64,000 nucleotides of DNA, taken from positions 14,838,414 through 14,902,413 of the forward strand of contig OZ026835.1 in NCBI GenBank assembly GCA_964023205.1. The letters run 5' to 3'. Below the pieces are notes generated by a model. That model did no database searches, was not told where the DNA came from, and was given only the letters and a program-made list of their open reading frames with translations. Made by a program: the position numbers and the translations under genes. The stretch comes from Lutraria lutraria (Eukaryota; Mollusca; Bivalvia; Venerida; Mactridae). Below, in pieces: positions 12,155-25,692 of this stretch (position 1 is the stretch's first letter; every line of letters begins with the position of its first letter).

Positions 12155-13949
12155 ATATCAGAAAAATTGTAAACAATTGTAGTTAGATATTTACTGTAGA
12201 ATTTAAAGATACCACACGCAGTGCAATTAAGTGACATTGTAAACAAACCACAATGAAAATAAATTATACACTTACGACCATGCGGTATTAAGTCTTGAGC
12301 GTTGAGTTTAAGGTGAGTATGGTATTTTCACTATTTTGTGGAACTCATTTCTGTTTATCTAAGACTCTATATGGAATATTTCTCCCCGTTTAGTATAGAA
12401 ACATTCAGCACCCGCCTCCGTGGTCGAGTGATTAAGGTCGCTGACTTCAAACCACTGTAACATCTCACTGATAGAGGGTCGTGGGATTGAGCCCTACTAC
12501 CGATCATGTCTCTTTATGTGAGAAAGTAGACAGTTGCTTACGGATGATGGGACTGGTTCTTCCCAGGAACGATGATTTGGTGAACTGTTCGCCTGATATG
12601 ACTTTGACTGTTGAAAAGGAGCGTAAAACTCGATATAAACAAACAAACAAACAAAAAACAAAACAAAAATAGAAACATTCACAATAAAGACTTTCGTACG
12701 CGAGATATTTCATCAATCAAACGCAAAATACGCAAGTCTTTCTGTTGAAAACTGTATTATGAACTCACAGATCAAGAAATAGCATATTACATGTACTTAT
12801 TTAATTTTGAGCAACTAACACGTTCAGAATAGTTGATGTATGCATAAAAAGTGTAGGCCTACATTTAGACGAGTTCTATAGAAACACATCTTCACTTTTT
12901 GCAGGTACACTTTTTTACATTCCATAGATACACGTGGTAGATTCAATTGTCAGATTTAGAATAAAAATGTCAGTATTATTTATAACAATTGTCATATATT
13001 CAACAGGTATAGATTCCATTAAACTGATAATCTAGTGATCTCAATTTCCAGTTTTGTACATTGACTAAACAGTTACGGTGTTTATTAATTCTACGTTCCA
13101 AACACGTATTATATACACAATGCCAGATCCCATTTTGTAACTTTTGTTTTCGTATTTTACGCCTCTCCACATCAAAATGTGTTCGTTTTTAAAATGAGTA
13201 CATGTACGAGTATTTACTAACGTTAGTGACAACTGAAAGCAACCTTGTCACAACTTATTGCAACAGTCAGCATACTGCGATCTAAAACATCGTTTAATCT
13301 ATATCTGGTTAATATAGAAATTTATGTAAATATATTTTCATTCAAAAGCAAAGTCCGATTACTTTTCGATTTATTACATACTGAAATAAGGCGGGTGACA
13401 TTGACCCTTGCATGCCTTGCTTTGTCTATGTACTCTTGTGTTTGTCCGCAAATGTGTAAACATAATCTTTGTGAAATTATGAAATAACAATAAATAATTA
13501 TCTAAACTAGGTCAACTAAATGTACTTTGCTTCCGTATAGCAGTGCAAAGTAATGTTGACTAGTTCATGTGACAGAAATACCATGTTGATTCAATGGCTG
13601 AGCCGCGTGTGATATTTCCACCAAATTTAGTTTGTCACGTGATTTCACACACTGGTCCCACATCTGGGTTCGAGGCCAAGTTATAAAACGTTTTATCGGT
13701 CTCCGAGCTCCAATTAATCTCATATCTTGTCTAAGTTAATCAGACAATACTCGGATATGATTGATACATAAATCTAACACCATAATCGACCTGCATATTA
13801 TGTATATAAACAATTATTAGCTCCTTCTTTTCAACCATAATTCTTTGAGAAAAGATTTGAGCTCGGAGACCGATTCTAAGTTTTATAACCTCGGGACCAG
13901 GTTTTGTTTGATTTAAAACTGGAATCGTATATAGAGTACACGTATACAT
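12155..13949. other. Spacer between convergent 324-aa gene and rapsyn
   Basis: About 1.8 kb. It holds one SINE at 12412-12662 and otherwise AT-rich sequence in which I see no supported gene. Confidence 0.6.
12412..12662 (+). mobile_element. tRNA-derived SINE (family 2)
   Basis: The head 'CCTCCGTGGTCGAGTGATTA' with 'AGGTCGCTGACTT' is a tRNA-like A-box region. 'GTCGTGGGATTGAGCCCT' is a degraded B box. The element ends in an (AAAC)n tail. This head is of a kind common in bivalve genomes (recalled, not searched). Confidence 0.7.
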
Positions 13950-13955
13950 TTTATT
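13950..13955 (-). terminator. Candidate rapsyn poly(A) signal
   Basis: AATAAA on the minus strand, about 33 bases after the rapsyn stop codon. Confidence 0.45.
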
Positions 13956-13988
13956 TAGATACAGTTATACAACACCGAAACAAAAAGC

Positions 13989-16900
13989 TCAGTCAAATTC
14001 TTCGTCTGATATAGGATTTGATGAAGATCGATGTCTGCACGTGGGACACGGGCGTCTCCTCTGAAGCGTGGAGCTACATGAAGAGGTAGGTCGGTACAGG
14101 TGTACTAAACATCTTAAATAAAGAAGACATTCTATGATAAACAAGAAAAACGAGAATGCCATTAAACCAGGATCTCACTGATAGTTTAGTATATTCCTAT
14201 TTTTCATGAGTAAAACTGACCTTGCCTTGTAGAACACCAAATGCAGTCCAAAGCTAGGCCTCCAAATCAGGTGTATACATGTACCAAGTTGCCCGGGCAA
14301 TAAAAGATCAGTCTAAACTAAGGTTATCGAACGAAACCAATGTAGTTTGAAGCTGTTGCCCGTCCGTCCGTCTGATTAAGGACCCTTATCTAATAATCGT
14401 TGTAACTACGATCTTGTTAATAAATGCAGATTGTTGTAAGCATTAGTTTAATTTAACTTAATAATTGAATTATTGTAAAAAAACTATATTTCGAATAGTT
14501 TACGCTGTTTAAACAATACCTATACTGAATGGACATAATTATAGACAGAAATGGTTCAAATATTGTACCCTAGTTCAGCTTTAACGATTATTAATACAAA
14601 CATTGTCTCTAAGGAAGCTTATAAGTTTAAATAAGGATAAAATGTATGAGAGTGATTTTTCCTAAATTGTATTTTCTTCAATTAGGACACAAAATACGGA
14701 AAATACATCGAAATAACACTCAAGTATTCGTCCTTGTAATACAACAGCTAGTAATTGATATAAATTGTATCTTAGGCTAAAGACCGGAGTACGCTCGATA
14801 TACCGGACCTATGGTCCAGATACACATTGCTTACAAAGCTCTTAAAATGATTAACGTAAGATCATTTATTTCGCATACATAAAATGCTTACGAATCAAAA
14901 TTTACCATCTATTGTTCCAATCAAATCGGCATAAGAAGAAAAAATCTAAGTCAAATCATACAATTTAGACATAGACTGTTTGCTTAATGTTAAGTGAAAT
15001 AAGACCTATACATTTATTATAATATCAGATCTACATGTATATGACTTAGCCCAATTATCTTTACTACTAAATTTCTTATTAATTGTTCATGCATAAACAT
15101 GGTTGGTTTCTGGTTACCAGACCTTCTCTACCCCCCCCCCCCCGCGACCGAGCACTTAAGTATATTAATTATTTGGTCCCACAAACGGTATATACATTCT
15201 CTGTCTCTTTGTTTATCTTACAGTGCGCTTTCAAGACCAAAATTAAAATCCCCAACATGCGTACATACCCTATTCATAATGAGCGTGACACCAAAAAAAA
15301 TAACAATATTTTTACGCCTAAATATGAGTGGATTTGTGGTAAAATTTTACCTCTCATGTATTACATGATAACAGGGTAAAGGTCGCAGTTTTTCGTCCTT
15401 TTCTCCAATGATTTCTGTACACACACCACAGTACATCTGTAACTCTCGTAACAAGTGTCGCACGTGAAACCCGTGCACCTGAGAGATGTCTGGAGATCCC
15501 AGTGACTGATAAATATCACACAAACGACGATGACTATGTAGAATATCCAACTGAATGGAAACGAAGGGTAAATAACTCAATATACTAGTACATGTACATG
15601 TGTATACAAATTATGATTTTTTTTTCTTTAAAATAAATTTATAGGATGAAACATTGGCGTATTTCACAAAATTAACCATGACAGTACTTGACTTGCTACA
15701 TAATTATTTGCTATGAAATAGTAGACAAATTCTCTTGAACAAAACTACGTCGTACAAGGTTATATAGTTATATAAACGATACACTACTTTGTAGTGATGC
15801 TGTGGAAACGTTAATTTATACTTTAACTCCAAATTAAGTTCAGTATAATTATGCATCATTTTGATTTATCGTGGTTCATTATGAGACACCCATAACGTTA
15901 TACGCTACCGAATGTATATGCGAGGGTTGATCATTATATACATGTACACTGATATCGTATATACGTAGTATCAATAATATTAAAAGCAACGAAACTGTAC
16001 TGCATTTTGAGAGCGCTTCAAACGCCCTTCATCATAAGCCAACACGGAAATCCCATGAATCCATGTTTAATTGTGCTACCGGTATCTCATGTTCTATCAT
16101 AGATCGTGTTTCTTCGAATACTGTATAACAAGTTCAGCTGTAGAGAGTCTGACACTCTACAGAGATCCCCCTTTACTTCAGTATTACATACCTTAGAATC
16201 AACAGTAAGTAGTTTTCAATTACCTTGGAGTCAATTTCCTGAGATAAATTCAAAACTTTTTCATTTAGTTCAACTGCCTGAAAAAATAGCAAGCAATTAG
16301 TTGGATTAATCAGAAGAGGTTAGGGGTAATTCATTGAGCTTTGAACACATGTTTCTGTGAGACATCTAAACGAAATGATAAATGAAACGTGAAGTGAACA
16401 ATGGCTTAATAAAATATAGAGATGAGATAACTATACACACATTGTATACAATTTAAAGTACACATATAATGTACTTCGGGTTATAGAAATTGTAAAATGC
16501 AAATATAATATACTGTATCTCAGGTGTAAAGACATCGTAAAATACACATATATACTATATCTCTGATTTATACACATTGTAAAGTACACATAATTATACG
16601 GTATCTCTGATTCATACATATTGTAAAGTACACATACATAAAAAATGTATACGGTATCTCTAATTCATATATATTGTAAAGTACATATATATACTGTATC
16701 TCTGATTCATACATATTGTGAAGTACATATATATACTGTATCTCTGATTCATACATATTGTAAAGTACACATACATAAAAAATGTATACGGTATCTCTGA
16801 TTCATATATATTGTAAAGTACATATATATACTGTATCTCTGATTCATACACATTGTAAAGTACACATACATACTGTATCTCTGATTCATATATATTGTAA

Positions 16901-19900
16901 AGTACATATATATACTGTATCTCTGATTCATACATATTGTAAAGTACATATATACGGTATCTCTGATTCATACATATTGTAAAGTACACATACATACGGT
17001 ATCTCTGATTCATATATATTGTAAAGTACATATATATACTGTATCTCTGATTCATATATATTGTAAAGTACATATATACGGTATCTCTGATTCATACACA
17101 TTGTAAAGTACACATACATACGGTATCTCTGATTCATATATATTGTAAAGTACATATATATACTGTATCTCTGATTCATACACATTGTAAAGTACACATA
17201 CATAAAAAATGTATACGGTATCTCTGATTCATATATATTGTAAAGTACATATATATACTGTATCTCTGATTCATACATATTGTAAAGTACATATATACGG
17301 TATCTCTGATTCATACATATTGTAAAGTACACATATATATATACTATATCTCTGATTCATATATATTGTAAAGTACACATGTATACTGTATCTCTGGTGC
17401 ATACATTATCTTACCACACAGAGAGGTTAAGCATACTATACCAATGCTTGTCCTGGTACATTGGGTTTGGATAATGAGAATTATATGGATACTTAACTCA
17501 CAGTCTGAACGTAAAACCATTATCACTTTGTTTGTGTACATAACCATCAAGAACAACAGATACATTCTGTAAACTATCGTCGACTTACTAGCTGCTGTAT
17601 CTTGTAATAGGTTGAACGTTTTCCCATCGTGCAATATGAATAGTATGAATATTTCCTAAAGTACCTGCCTACCGTGCCCATGGCAGAAAATACTCTACAT
17701 CTATTTTTGTATCACTCATATACTTTATACTTATGAAAATACAAAAGGTAAAGTTTTATACCTGTTCCGTGTCCCCTGAGCCCAAAACACAAAGTGCCAT
17801 ACCGGAAAGAACATCTAACTGGCACTTCCGGTCACCAGTTTCCATGGAGATGGCATATGCTGATTGATATCGTGGATACGCACGCTGTTGTAATATATAT
17901 TTTAAAATAATTGTCGGTTATTCATCATTAAAACCAATGGTAGCTATGTATATCTACCGTATTGTATGATTATGTACCTTTATACACGTGGAAATAAAAT
18001 TCTGTTCTGTTCTGATGTTACGTCAATAACGACCCTACATCACTCATAATGCAAGCGATTAGGCCTAAAAGAATGGTTTGTTTCTGATTACATGCACATT
18101 AAAAAGGGGTAGAAAGGTCGGGATGTTTTGGCTCTTGAAAGCGTGCGGAAAGGTAAAAAAGTAAAAGAGTAGATGTACCGTTCATTAAGCCCTAATAAAA
18201 AGATAAGGGACGCCGGGAAAAATCAGGGTAATTCGGGTAACCAAAAAACAAATAATGTTTTCGCCTTACGCAAAAATGGTATGAAGAAACATCTTCATTT
18301 TTGTTTTTTTTAACGAAACATTGATCAATCGAAACATTATGCCAGCTAGCAGTTAATTCAGACATAACGTAACGACTGTTGATAAAAAATCTAAGAAACT
18401 AATCCACTTCAGAGATACTTAAACAAAAACCTCTGACACATTCCACCTTACAACATCATTACAATCTGAAACAATGGATAATGACTTCTTTTGTAAGCAG
18501 TTGTTGTATTTCTCAACACACGTGTCGGGTGTTCAGAAATAATCTAGATTCTACAACACATTATACGCTGCTGATATATAATACATATGTAAAGGGTTTT
18601 AATTTCATTTAATATTGTTAGTTTTAACGTGTTAGTTTTAAAAATAATATTCTCTCTCGATATCATTTGAATACCATTTCTGTAAAATTCACGGACTATA
18701 ATAAAATTATGAACTTCACAATCTATACCAAGAATGTATACCAAACAGTATTCACCATTGTAAACAAATAAAGATCTGGTTTCCGTAAAATTTAATTAAA
18801 TCAAATAATTATATTTTTCAGATCGGAGACGTATTGAACAACAGATCGAATAAAAGCTATGAGTCGGCATAAAAATGGGGTCACACGTGTAAGCTGGAAA
18901 TCAGGAACTCTTTTTGACACCTAAGCAATTCGTACCAAATAAAACATATCAAATAATATGCACCATACGGTTTACTATCAAATCTCACCTGATAATTCTG
19001 TTTTTCACGATGTATTTCCGCGAAGTTAAGTAAACATTTAGCCTGTACCAATCTATCACCGTAGGTGAGCGCTTGTTTCATCGCCTCCTAGAAAAAAAGA
19101 AGAAAAAATCTCGTGTTTATAATATTCGACTGACGCACGTAATTATAAAGTGTTGATTTGATATTTATGGCTTGACTTTACGAACTACTGACACTGGACT
19201 TACAAACAACTGGTCGTTCAATCAACTATTTATTTATCGGTTGTTAATTTAAACGACCCATTCGACAGCTATGGTCATTTCAGATCCGCACTAGAGACAG
19301 AAGAGACATGATGCAGAAGAACCCTACACTTATTTCGAAGAGATCGCGCACGATATAAAGCACTGATAAACGCCTCACAACTTAATTTCCAGTGCTTTTA
19401 TTAACACAGTAGACTACTTGGTTCGGTAGTTGGGTTGGGGACACTGAATAAGCGTCCCCTGAAATAGTGAAAGGCGGGGCCGAGATTCGAACCTATATAC
19501 GACTTTTAATTCAGTAGTCTAAATAGATCAACTGTTGTTTTAACGTGTAGAATGTCGTATAATGTTTTTAATTAGTAGTAAGCTAGTCGTGTATTCTTTT
19601 CAATGAAGATGATCGTACCATTATTCTAAGAGAAGTGTATCGTACATTTATTAGGTCGTTGATCGTGCTTTACCTTTACAGATATAATGTTACATGTATA
19701 TATTCCCTCAGTGCTACAAATTAAAAAAAATACAAAATGAGATAAAAACAAGCGCCGAATAGTTGCATGATACCTTGTGTTTTTTTTTTCATTAAAGAGC
19801 TTTAAAGTTCATCACACGTGTATACCACACGCAACGTGAACTATCTGGCTTTTTTTGTTACTTAGGTTAAATAAAAGTACCTTACAGTGATTTGAATCAG

Positions 19901-22900
19901 TTCAGTTCAACCTGAATCAGCGAATAACCAACTGTAACATTTGTTTTGTTGGTATTTCTAGTTCTAGAAAATAACAGATGATCATTGAACCATTCAAAGT
20001 ACTTCAAATATAGAGCAAGGAGTAATTAAGAGAAATTCATAAACTAAATATAACGTGTATACTGAACTGTTAAAGTCAGTAATCTCAAGCAGTTTGTGGT
20101 AACGTATTTTAGATCGAGCCAATTAAAAATGATTTATTTCGGTTGGAAATTTCTCATGCCGAAGAGTCAGCTTAGGTGAATAAAATTATAGCACGGCTTG
20201 ATAGCGTTTAGATCAGGATAGGAAATAATTGAAAGTTCACAAAATAAGCCAACAAAGGATCAATGAACAGCGTGACAGAGAGCTACAAGAAATATAACAA
20301 TATGCCTAAGACATAATTATTACAACTATAGAATATCTTGAAAATACAGCAACAAGACATATTACAACAGTAAGATATCTTGAAAATACAGCAACAAGAC
20401 ATATTACAACAGTAAAATATCTTGAAAAATACAGCAACAAGATATATTACAACTATAGAATATCTTGAAAATACAGCAACAAGACATATTACAACAGTAA
20501 AATATCTTGAAAAATACAGCAACAAGACATATTACAACTGTGGGATATCTAGAAATACAATAACAAGACATATTAAAACTGTAGGATATCTTGTAAATAC
20601 AGCAACAAGACATATTACAACAGTAGGATATCTTGAAAAATACAACAACAAGACATATTACAACAGTAGGATATCTTGAAAATACAACAACAAGACATAT
20701 TACAACAGTAGGATATCTTGAAAAATACAACAAGAAGACATATTAAAACTATAGGATATCCAAAAAATAGAACCACAGAATATCTATCAATATGGCATAT
20801 TACAACAGTAGGATATCAATAAAAATACAACAACAGGATATCTGTCAACAAGACATATTACAACAGTAGGATATCTAAGAAAATAGAACAACAAGACATA
20901 TAACAACAGTAGGATATCTAATAAATTACGCATTTACTCATATCTACTGTAAATTAATTTAAATAAATGTAAAATGTTTTATAACGGTTTATAACTTTTT
21001 TTCTACCGCAGAAGAATACATTTTCATACATTTTTACTTTATAAATTTTACAACCACAAGAAGTACACATTAAAAATTCAGATTCACTATGAATTGGCGT
21101 GATCTTAATTTTTCTACTCTTGTAGATTTCACCCAATGGAAGGAAGACCTTTCTCTGAATTATCCAATAGAATGAGGAATTTCATCTGAATAATTAATAC
21201 GTCACGCCAAAAATATAGGTAAAAAATGAGCTTACACACAATCGCGAAAAAAAACCAGGATATCAATCAACAAGACGTATTACAACATTAGGATATCAAG
21301 AAAAATACAACAACAGGATATCTATCAACAATACGTATTACAACAGTAGGATATCAAGAAAAATACAACAACAGGATATCTATCAACAAGACATATTACA
21401 ACAGTAGGATATCAAGAAAAATACAACAACATGATATCTATCAACAAGACGTATTACAACAGTAGGATATCAAGAAGAAATACAACAACAGGATATCTAT
21501 CAACAAGACGTATTACAACAGTAGGATATCAAGAAAAATACAACAACAGGATATCTATCAACAAGACATATTACAACAGTAGGATATCAAGAAAAAATAT
21601 TACAAATAATAATACAATCGAAAATGCTAAAATACGGTTAATTATGTTTTGAAGAAATATATGCTCGCAGAAATTCTCTGATATGAACAATATTTTCTAG
21701 CACTACATGATTCACCGATTCACCAACTCTGTATTTTGTTAAAACATAGAATTACATGTACTTCCATGTATATCATATATTTGTTTACAATGAGAATTTG
21801 AAAAAAAATCTAAAGCTGTAAAAAACTAAAACTGAAGTCTGGCTAGAGCGAGGAATGAATACAAAAAGTTTGAGACTAAACTTCCCATGAACATTGTGCA
21901 AATATATGGGGAAATAGTTCACATATTCGTTCAAGTTGATTTATCGGAGTCAGTTTACGTCGTAGATCAAAGTAAACTACGAACTTTCAAACAAATACTT
22001 CAGATAAGATCCATTGTACAGAAATTCTTTGTCTCTAAGAGGCTAAATTTATCGAGCAAGTAGTAAATGGCATCAAAACATTCAATATCTAAGAAGGGTG
22101 TATATTTATTACAATATAAAACTGTGAATTAATTAAGTGCACTGCTTTGGTGTACATATTTAGTGGCCATGAAACTCTTCGATAGGATAAATACATGCAT
22201 AACATAAATACATGTATATCCTACCTCACATATTTCTAGGGCCTCTCCGAGTCGACCAAGCTTGGAATAAACCACGGCCATCTCCACTCCGACCCGACGT
22301 TGTAACTTCACACATGGATGACTAGCAGCGAATTGACGAGCTATATCGGATGCCCGCGTAAACTGTTGCAATGCAGAAACATTGTCATTGATTATCATAA
22401 ACAAATTTCCGAGGCCGAGAAATACTCTACATTCAAGAACAGCGTCACATAAAATCCGGGCAACATGTGCCGACTTATCGTAGTGTTTTAAACATTTCCG
22501 TATCTCGCCAAGTCCAAAGTAGTTGTTTCCAAGACATAGGTGGGCGTATCCAGCTAGAGGAGACATCTCGCTCAAATTACGACATATCAAACTTCTCGTG
22601 CACAGCGACACAGATGTTTGATACTCACCTAAGCGCTCGTAAGCACGTGCCATGTTAAATGTTGCTTCCGCTAGGAGGTTGTCATTCTGTAAATGCTGAC
22701 TGACTGTCACTTGTTTTTTAGCACCTAACAAAACATCGTGGTATCTACCAAGTTCCATGTTCACTAAGCACAAATAATTATAAACACGAAATACATCCTC
22801 ATCTTTAATCAGTTTATTGCTAGCATTCTGAAGTTCCTGTAACGCTTCAGCGTAATTCTGTTGATTGAATAATATCACTCCGCGTTCAAAATGTCTCTTA

Positions 22901-22917
22901 GCAATTCTCTGACCCAT
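13989..22917 (-). CDS. RAPSN: Rapsyn (43-kDa receptor-associated protein of the synapse)
   Basis: Six coding exons: 22917-22225, 19087-18989, 17884-17762, 16277-16224, 15550-15351, 14073-13989. Phases match throughout, giving 417 aa (human 412). The protein starts MGQ, the myristoylation signal of rapsyn; this ATG follows a GTG and fits the family. TPR helices fill exon 1 (e.g. MELGRYHDVLLGAKKQV, LGRLGEALEICE) and continue through exons 2-4. Exon 5 carries the C-terminal helices and the first half of the RING-H2 finger (YCGVC, IGEKDEKLRPLPCYHVIH). Exon 6 gives RRRPCPTCRHR and an acidic end, DEEFD. Vertebrate rapsyn clusters acetylcholine receptors at the postsynaptic membrane, and the RING has E3 ligase activity. 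The cysteine expected soon after the second His is not encoded with the splice sites chosen (see findings). Exons 2-5 align residue by residue with the vertebrate protein. Confidence 0.93.
16435..17395. repeat. Satellite array, ~42-54-bp unit, in rapsyn intron 3
   Basis: About 20 copies of a unit built from GTATCTCTGATTCATACATA plus TTGTAAAGTACATATATA. Some copies carry an insertion ACATACATAAAAAATGTATA. It lies between coding exons 3 and 4. Because the unit contains few stops it generates long spurious repetitive ORFs on both strands. Confidence 0.92.
19412..19530 (-). repeat. SINE family 1 head, inverted
   Basis: Reverse complement contains GGTTCGAATCTCGGCC followed by 'CCGCCTTTCACTATTTCAGG' and 'GCTTATTCAGTGTCCCC', matching the head and start of the body of the copy at 2114-2445. 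It lies in rapsyn intron 1. Confidence 0.65.
20325..20925. repeat. Satellite array, ~42-bp unit, in rapsyn intron 1
   Basis: About 14 copies of a unit resembling AATACAGCAACAAGACATAT plus TACAACAGTAAGATATCTTG. Later copies drift towards the 58-bp form seen at 21258-21600. Confidence 0.92.
21258..21600. repeat. Satellite array, ~58-bp unit, in rapsyn intron 1
   Basis: About six copies of a 58-bp unit combining ATACAACAACAGGATATCTA and TCAACAAGACGTATTACAAC. It is a derivative of the neighbouring 42-bp array, from which it is separated by ~330 bases of unrelated sequence. Confidence 0.92.
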
Positions 22918-25654
22918 CACTCTTCGAAATAAGCACTAAATCCGCAGTGCACGATGAAGGTTTCCGTAGCGTAAGTGCGTGAATATACGAGCCGAATAAT
23001 ACATAGAATTTTCAATTATTTGAAACAACGCATCTTGAGTTGAACTTAATTTGTTTTCTTTCAGAGAACGTGAGTGGAAATTAAGACGCCAAGTTCTAGA
23101 GAAATAGTCTACAGATTTATTAATGGACACATGTAAAGAATTTCTCTGACGCTTGAATCAGCTCATCAAAGCGCTTCCGTGGATCCGAAAATGATCATTA
23201 CTTCCACGTATCTATCTTGAACTATTTAACAGTAGCGGCGATTATACGCGTGCTGTTTGGAGTTGAAATATACATGAACAGTACCGAAGTTAAAATAGAT
23301 TATTAGCCAGGTACTTATAAACGAGGTGTGATTGATTGTAAATCTTTCCCAGGCATCTGCCACCTGGAAAAAGATTTCAGATATACATGAAGATTAAACA
23401 AAATGGTCTGTAAGTTTTCTAACAGTAAAACTACAGTAGATGGTCAGTGATTTGTTCTGATGTCTGGCACGCGGTTATTCGGTGCGTATATCTTATCTCT
23501 AAGAATGTTTACAACAGAAGTTATTTATTCAGCTACGAACCACAATTCATTACAATGTTAATGTTTTAAGTTATTTCATATACTTGAAACAAAATATGCG
23601 ATGTTTAAACTAGACATTGATAATGCGATGTATTACAATATTACAATCAGTTGTATTTAAAATAGTGCACATGTATATAAAAAAGTACATGTACAATGTA
23701 AAAATAGAAATTTTGTATTTTTGTATTGTCAAACAGTCTATAGTATGATTGCATTCATTCAGGAGATAAAAAAATGTTTTCATTCTGATGAGGTCAAATA
23801 ATCATATTCACAGACAGACATACACATGCTGAATTGGTATACAAGTAGTTACTATGTATAGTTCCGTAATTATGTTGATAACTACATTAGAACACTCGCA
23901 AATAGGCGCTGTATTTTGAAAAGCTTTTTGCTTGTAAATTAATGGAAAGAAATGTTGGAATCAACTATTCATAGAACGGTTCTAAATCAAATAACAGCCG
24001 CAAAACGCCTTATTGGGAATACATTTGCGAACTTTATAAGTAGGCATGCTAAAAAACAAACTTGTGATTTAATACAACACCTCTACTCCCCTGCTATTAC
24101 GTCTGGTTTCGTAAAAAGCCATTCACCAAAAACTCCAACATTCTTCCAAGAACATAATTTTTTATTATTATTTAGTCAAGATTTTTATCTTACTGTCCCC
24201 AGCCATCAAGTTAAACTTTTATAAAGTTAGTTTCTGAAGCTATGTGTAATTACTTTAGACAAGCAACTTTTTTATCTAAGTCTAATGGAGTGTTTTGTAC
24301 GTAATGTGAAGAATGAGAGATTTAACCTGCCAGAGCAAGAATGGAGAAAATAACATAAAGCCGGAGACAAAATCATCTCATGAAATCTACAGTGTGACTT
24401 TCTCAATCTGTTGGATGATATTGGTCACGTACTTATCGTTGGCTTATTTCTACAAACCCGTATGTCATTTTTCCAATCATTTTTACCCATCAACGTTTGA
24501 GAAAATCGATTTGACGTTTAGCGTAAATATAAGCGAATTACGTCTTTTTAAATTTGGATTTACCCTATTTAGGGGAGATCATAAGCATGTATAAGTTATT
24601 CATTGTGAAGAGCTCATCGAGATGAAAAAAAATGATACCAAAATCATAACATCGCCAAAAAACTGCATGAGTTACGGTATTATAGAAATAAGCCAACGAG
24701 ATGGTAAAACATCCCATAAGAAATTAAAACACTCTGCTTAGCTTGCTTCATCACTACTCTATCAAATCAAGTGTCCCACACAGAGGCTTTATCTGGCATG
24801 TCAGACGCTGATCTAGTCTTTGCTGAAATTAACCTTGCACTCCAGAAATAAGTACTCTTATTAATATTCCTATTTACAAGAAAGCCAAATAGGATGAAAT
24901 CATTAAGTGCTATAGTACTAGTAAAAATTCTATTATAATATAAACGAAATCCATTATGAAATGAGATGTTGATTTGTTCTTGAATAACCTATATGTATAG
25001 ACAAAACAATCATCATATCCCCCTATCAGGAAATCGAGATCAACTTTAATAGTCGTCCATGGTTTTCTCCAGGCATTGAAAGAAACTATCAAAGACGAGA
25101 GATGCGGTCCGGCAATAAAAAAGCAAAATTCGGATGTAAACGCACAGGGTCCAGGCTACGGGTCTCAAGTAAGAACCCAGACTAAATATTGGTTTATATT
25201 CATTGAAGTTGAAGAAGGAACGTGTCAATTTCAACCAATTATGCTACAGTGAAAAAACTGCTGACAAATTCCACCACTGAGAAATGTCATTTACAATTCG
25301 AACCTCAATATCCAACATCACAAACAAAGCAGTGTTAAAAAGGCTGCAAGTCCCAATGAGATCACAAATTAAGAATTCTATACGACCAAACTGGGAAAAT
25401 AGTTCCTATAGCTATCTCAGACGCAATTTGACATACTGCCTGCTTGAATGATTTAATAATATGTGATTTCAGAAGGGGGGTTGTGTCAGGGTACATAGTA
25501 AGCATCATTAATTAGCAATGATTCATATTTAGCATCTCACTCACGACATGTTAAGTCAAACGATTGGAAAAATACAAAGTTTCTCCAATATACAAAAAAG
25601 ACGACAAGACATATCGTTTCTTTTTTCGAATATCACCAAGAAGATTGCATTTAT

Positions 25655-25692
25655 CAAGGACTTATATACATATGTATGTATATAAGTCCTTG
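25655..25692. mobile_element. Minimal family A MITE, 38 bp (TIRs only)
   Basis: It consists of the CAAGGACTTATATACATA end meeting its own inverted copy, which ends TATATAAGTCCTTG, flanked by the 7-bp direct repeat CATTTAT (25648-25654 and 25693-25699). It therefore looks like an inserted element with its whole interior missing. Confidence 0.8.

Noticed and set aside
15124..15144. Poly-C run (and a poly-G run near 50684) as a functional G-quadruplex
   Set aside because: These are single homopolymers prone to length error; no surrounding structure supports a role.
16431..17332. Several repetitive minus- and plus-strand ORFs of 62-137 codons
   Set aside because: They are translations of the tandem satellite with no stop in the unit; all frames are open and the peptides are simple repeats.
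20283..20733. Cys/Tyr-rich repetitive ORFs of 80-109 codons
   Set aside because: They are products of the ~42-bp satellite in rapsyn intron 1, with no start context or non-repetitive sequence.
23952..24594. ORFs of 90 and 93 codons upstream of RALBP1
   Set aside because: No homology, no splice sites fitting RALBP1 or rapsyn, and composition matches flanking noncoding DNA.
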